From Alentia gelatinosa (Eukaryota; Annelida; Polychaeta; Phyllodocida; Polynoidae), in contig OX465588.1 in assembly GCA_950022655.1 (NCBI GenBank), forward strand, positions 26,211,525 through 26,275,524: a stretch of DNA of 64,000 nucleotides, given 5' to 3'. The notes under the pieces were generated by a model. That model was not told the DNA's origin and made no database searches. It saw nothing but the letters and a program-made list of their open reading frames with translations. Position numbers and translations under genes: made by a program. The stretch's first letter is position 1. Each line of letters starts with the position of its first letter. Positions 27,601 through 33,600 of this stretch are shown in pieces.

Positions 27601-30600
27601 AGCGGATGGGTTGTATCAAGGACATCATAACACCTCCTTGGTGAAATCTATCCAACAGATATTAGGTCTACCATTGATTCCTCAACACAACCTCCTCTTT
27701 GGCAGGGAACCTCTAACGTTACAGCGACCAGTGGTGACCCCGGTTGACCCCGTGACCGGGATTGACCCCGAGCACAGGGAGCGAACCCTCCCCTGGTGGA
27801 TGCTCATCTTTGGATGGACACTGTGCGCAGCCTCCATCCTGGTACCCGCCTTCTTCGTCATCCTCTACAGCATGGACTGGGGACCAGACAAATCCAACGC
27901 CTGGCTGACGGCCTACTTCCTGTCCTTCTTTGAGTCTATCTTTCTCTGCGACCCAGCGAAGGTGAATATTACGCAAACCGTTGAGAGAGAAAACGTTGAT
28001 CAATCATTAGATTTTTAAGATACGTACCCAGGGAGTCCTGGTGATTATGCTTTCACTTTTAGACTGGCGTTTGAAAACAGCAATTCTAACAAAATAGTTT
28101 TTCAATTCACAGAAGTAAAACCCCTCTTCCGGGACACCCCGCTTAAGGGGTCAATTTGCTCGGAACGGAAATTTTTCACACTATTAAGAGTTTATTTTAA
28201 TCCCGCTTAAAGGGACACCCCGCTTAAGGGGACACCCCGCTTTAGGGGACAGTTTTTCGGTACAGAAATGCTTAAAAACCCCGCTTAAGGGGACAGTTTG
28301 GAAGGACATCATATCAAAAACACTGAAAATCCAAGTTTATGGTGCCCGTTTGTACGGGACAGACAGAACAATAGACTGAGCATTCCCGGGCGGGCCCGGG
28401 CGGCCAGAGTGTGTTTTGACCGGGGGGTATAAAAAGGAGCGAATTTCACAAGGAAGGCATATCCACCTTCAACCTCTATTATCTATTCTTTATTTTTTTG
28501 TATATTTATATTCATTTATATTATATAATTTATATTTATTTATTTAATTATGTGTTATTGATAAACATTTTAACCTAATAACCATCGTTTCCTTCATTTA
28601 TGTAGGTATTCTCTATTGTATAACCATTGACAGACTGAAAACCCCGCTTAAGGGGACACCCTGCTTAAGGGGGCACTTGGCCCGGAACGGAGGGTGTCCC
28701 CTTAAGAGGGGTTTTACTGTATATCCACAATAGTCACCGACCTTGTGGACGGATGGTGATAATCCCCCATTTAATTGACATGGAGTAATAATACACGAGC
28801 AACTGTAAACCACTCAAGGTTGACGTCGTAATACACTCGCTAGCGCATGTGTATAACTACGCGTCAAACTCTTGTGGTTTACGGCCACCCGTCCACAAAA
28901 CCATCGTTTATTGTCTGTTTAACTAGTATTGTATGGTGTACGACCATACGGTAGGGTGTTCTACATAAATACTGATTCTTGTTGCAGGTTATCCTGGTAG
29001 CTCTAGTGACTGCTGTCATCCTGTATCGTGCAAAGATGAAAGATGAAGAAGTCATAGTGGATGAGGCCGAAGAATATGAAGATAATTACGGTAACTTCAA
29101 AACCCCAAAGCAATAGAATTTACCAATCAATATCTCATTGGTGATTAAGAAGACTACCCTGATGATCGTTGATTGCAATCTTGTTTGAAGCTGATGCATT
29201 ACTTCCAATATCGTATATGATCACAAGTAAATAAGTATAAGGAATCCGTCACTTATGAAGCCGCCTCAGCCTGGAATAAACTGAACCCAGTACTCAGATT
29301 GACTGATAGGGAGGATGCTTTTAATTCTGCTCTTAAGAGGATACAACGAGATGAAATAGAGTACTACTAATATAAGCCAACCAGGGGGCAGTTTCATAAT
29401 CTAGGATCGTACATGAAGACCCTTTTCTGTGCCTCGTTCAAGGGTTATCGTCTAATAAGATTTAAGTCTGTTGGCTAAGACAGCATTGGCCGTCCATAAG
29501 GTCGTCCATAAGTGTTGAATGAAATTGACCCGCATTGTCCCTGGGTCTCTATGGCGTACAGAAAAGGGTCTACATGTACGATCCTGGATTATGAAACTGC
29601 CCCCAGGAACCCTCTCAGATAAACTAGAGGGAATCTTCGTTACAACATAACCAACTGTGAATCAAGCTAGAATTCCGTAAGCATATCGCGGTAAGAGATT
29701 CTATCGCTGGAGCCACCAGACTAGCAGTTTGTTTTAACTAGCAGTTTTTCTTAAATGTACTTCCACAATGAAATATAGTTGTGCATGTCCTATAAACGAC
29801 GACTATATCTAATCTAGTTATGGTAAATCGTATACGGTAACAGGAGAACTCGGTACCCGGGAGAAGCTGGCACCGCTTTCTCCCGATCGAAATAACCGTT
29901 AGAATTAGGTTACATATTAAATGGAAATATAGCATGTAAGAAAGTTTTTTAACTACATGTATATAGCGTCCAGAATGATTCCTATCAAATACTCTTGAGA
30001 GGATACCGGGTTCTCTGCGGTGTCGAGTGCTTTCGTATTCAATCATAAGGTCCGTTCCCATTGATCGAAGGAAACGGTGTAGTTTTTTTTATGTGCTCCT
30101 AAAAGCCCATTTCCATTGGCCGTCACCGATCTACAGTCAGGAACCACCGAGGGACCTTTATCACTACTGATGCACAATGGAAATGGGCCATTGGGAGAAT
30201 TAATAAAATATACACCGTTTTCGTTGGCCAATGGAAACTGGCCGATGCAGTTACATAGTCTACTCAACAGCTATCATTTGGGATATTATCTTGTCGGGTG
30301 TCCTGCACACTTCAGAAATCCGTTGCGGGCAAAATAAAATCATACTATATTTTACAGCGATATCTGACAACATCATGCTGCCTTTCATGAGACCTGTTTT
30401 CGTTGGCCGATGAAAACGGTGTCGATTACTTGAGTTCTCCTAATAGCCAATTTTCATTGGCCGTTAACGATATAGAGGAACGACCGACGGACCCTTAGCA
30501 CTATTGACGCAAAATGGAAATGGGCTATTAGGAAAACTAAAAAAAAACTACACCGTTTTCGCTGGCCAATGGAAACTGGCCCATACAGTTACATATATTT

Positions 30601-33600
30601 AGTCTACTTAACAGCCAAAACTTCGGGCATTCTGTTTTCGGGTGTCCTGCATCCACACTTAAGAAATTCCTTGCAGGCGAGAAAATCATACTTTATCTTA
30701 GCCTGGTATAAACGTCCATAGGCTTAGCACTACGAACTCGTTCTCAACAGGCTTGCAAGTACGGTAACTCGTTCTCAACGGGTGATGAACAGATGAATAT
30801 TTCCAGGCTAAGATAAAATCAGAAACATATTCATGCTTGGTCTGAGTCCCTGTTCACCATTTCGTTTGGTGTGCTTCAGAATATTCACTCGGCTATCGCC
30901 TCGTTCATATTACTGAGCACTCCAAACTCGATGGCGAACGAGGACACAGACCAAACACTCATCAATTTCCTTCTTAATATTTTACAGTGATATCCAACAG
31001 CTTCATGCTGTATTTCATAATGATGATTACCTACCATATCTAAAAAATATGATTCTGGTAGGATCTGCTTGAAGCTTCTCCCGCACATAGGGACAGAGTG
31101 AACCAGACTTAGGCTTGGAGACTGAAGACCCACGAGAGTGAGAATCTCGTGGAGAGACAAACTTGAAGCTGTTGTTCATTTCTGTAGTTCTAAACTAAAC
31201 TGTCCTTCTCATCTTCTGATTCATGTTCAGCCATGCCGAAAACGGGATTTAATACCTAACAAACTCTACTCGGTGTTATCAGATTACTTCAGGAAGATGT
31301 ACGGGGCGGGCGGCGCGGCGGCGGCGGAGGCGGAGCGGGAGGCTCGGTTGAGCCGGGAGCGGGAGGCCAAGAGCCGGGTGCAGGAGCTGGCCGTTCACGT
31401 CGTCTTCCTGCTCTGCGTCATCCTCGTGTCTATAGGGGCCGTCGACCCAAACGGCTTCCACGTGCACCGCGCTGCCCACGACACATACATCCCTACCTTC
31501 AACGCCAAGGTGAACAACTCTTAACACTGAGCCATTTCATTGAGGCTCCTTAAGCCGGAGACACACCAAGCGAGAAACGCAGCGAGTTCCGTAATCGCCA
31601 ACACAAAATGGCCTATATGTGAGCTATTATCTCATGTTTCACCTGAATATTGCTTCCAAGATGCTAAACTATAGGCAGGAGATATTCCTGCGAAATGTTA
31701 TCTCACATACATGCCAATTTGTGTTGGCGATTCCAGAGATCGCTGCCTTCACTCACTTGGTGTGTCCCCGGTATTATGGTTCCATTCCTGAATGCCGGGA
31801 CACAACAAGCGAGAAACGCTGCAATTTCGCCAACATAGATATTGCGTGTATGTGAGAATTCATTTCATAGCAATATCTCACATCGATGATTTAGCGTCTC
31901 AGAAGCAATACTCAAGTGAAATATGAAACAATAGCCCACATACACGCCATTTTGTGTTGGCTATTCTGGAAATCGCTGTGTTTCTCGCCTGGTGTGTCTC
32001 TGGCTTTAGTGAACACCAACTCAGATTTCCTTGAAGATGTCACTCGCACCCTTTGCATTTGAATGTTCTGATAATTTTTGGTTTTTCTCAAAATATCACT
32101 GAAATCTGAAATCCTAAAGCCGGGAACACACCATGCGAGTCAAGGTAGCGATCTTCGGAATCGCCAACACAAAAGGGCATCTATGTGCGATATTATTTCA
32201 TAATAATATATCCCACCCAAAAATTCCGTACTTTAGAGGCAAAAATCATGTGGAATATGAAATAATAACTCACATGCACACCATTTTGTGTTGGAGATTC
32301 TGGAAATCGCAGCGCTTCTCGCTTGGTGCGTCTCCGGCTTGAGATTTATTCAATTGAATACATGTGCATGATGATATAAATGTATTCTTATCCCTGTTCT
32401 TTCAGGTGACATCCAGGAGCACGTTTTTTAACTATGTACAAACTTACTTCATACCTACCTACTTTGCGTCAACTGATGTTAACGGCAAAAAGCTACCATG
32501 GCGACTGAGGGGATACACGACTGACGTCACAGCGTTCCGGGTTGGACCAGCCCGTTTCCGGCATTTGCGGGTCAATGGAGGTACATACTACGTGTATTTA
32601 AGGACCTCAAGTTTCAGGGCTTCATCCCCTTAAGCACGTGATCCACCAAATGCCCACAATTCCTCCACCTGGTCATCGTCCGGCCCTAACTCACTCTTGG
32701 TGGATCACATGCTTTAGAGTTGCAGATAAATAGGCCAATTCCATCCGAAAAAGGATTGAGGATGTGAATTAACGTTTATTTTGAATGAGTAACCAAAATG
32801 ATGCAATTCTAGGCAAATGCGTACATGCATGTACTATTAACCAGTTATGTCTGTTACATCAAATCGAATATTCATGATATAGTTCTGTCTCAAATCTCCT
32901 CACACAAATTAATTGGCTGTAGATATCAAAGTTAAGAGACCATTTGTAGTTTGGTAACATAACTAGACACACTTACTGCATCATCAGGGCAATTCATTTA
33001 ATTGCAATCTACTTCTTTCAGGGCATTGCCAACCATTACCTTTCTATGCTGATGGTATCGTTGGCAGTAGATCATGCTACCCCGATTATCGCCCTGCAGA
33101 CGAGGCACATGGATCTTACACACCTGAGGCCATTCTCAATGATACCCTGGAGCAGTATCACGAGACGAGACCTGCATGGGACTACCAGTCGGCCAGCGTG
33201 TTACGCGGGGAACCTGTCTGGACAGAATACACCACCTACCAAGGAGGTGGTTATGTTGCCAAGTTCGATATCAACCGGAATATCTCAGAGGCTATGATCC
33301 AGGAGCTAAGACAATACCTGTGGTTGGACCGACACAGTCGTGCAGTGATGATCGAGTTTACAACGTTTAATCCCAACGTTAATCTCTTCACATACGTCAC
33401 ATTGGTGTCGGAGTTTTTACCTACAGGAGGAGCAGTCCGGTTCTCCACCATACAAGTCCTCCAGGGATATGCACTTGGATTCTTCACGACTATTGTGTAT
33501 ATATCCGGTGTAATCACTATCCTCTTCACTATTGGCTACGGCGTTGTTGAGGTTAAACGCCTATGGAGGAGTAGAAGTCAGTACTTTCATAGTGTTATTT

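Noticed and set aside
30043..30337. Open frames on both strands
   Set aside because: Fully inside a foldback MITE; palindromic DNA gives open frames on both strands.
31219..31282. Exon 31 starting at the strong acceptor 31218
   Set aside because: In the required phase it reaches a stop within about 12 codons; the acceptor at 31282 keeps the frame and the family pattern.
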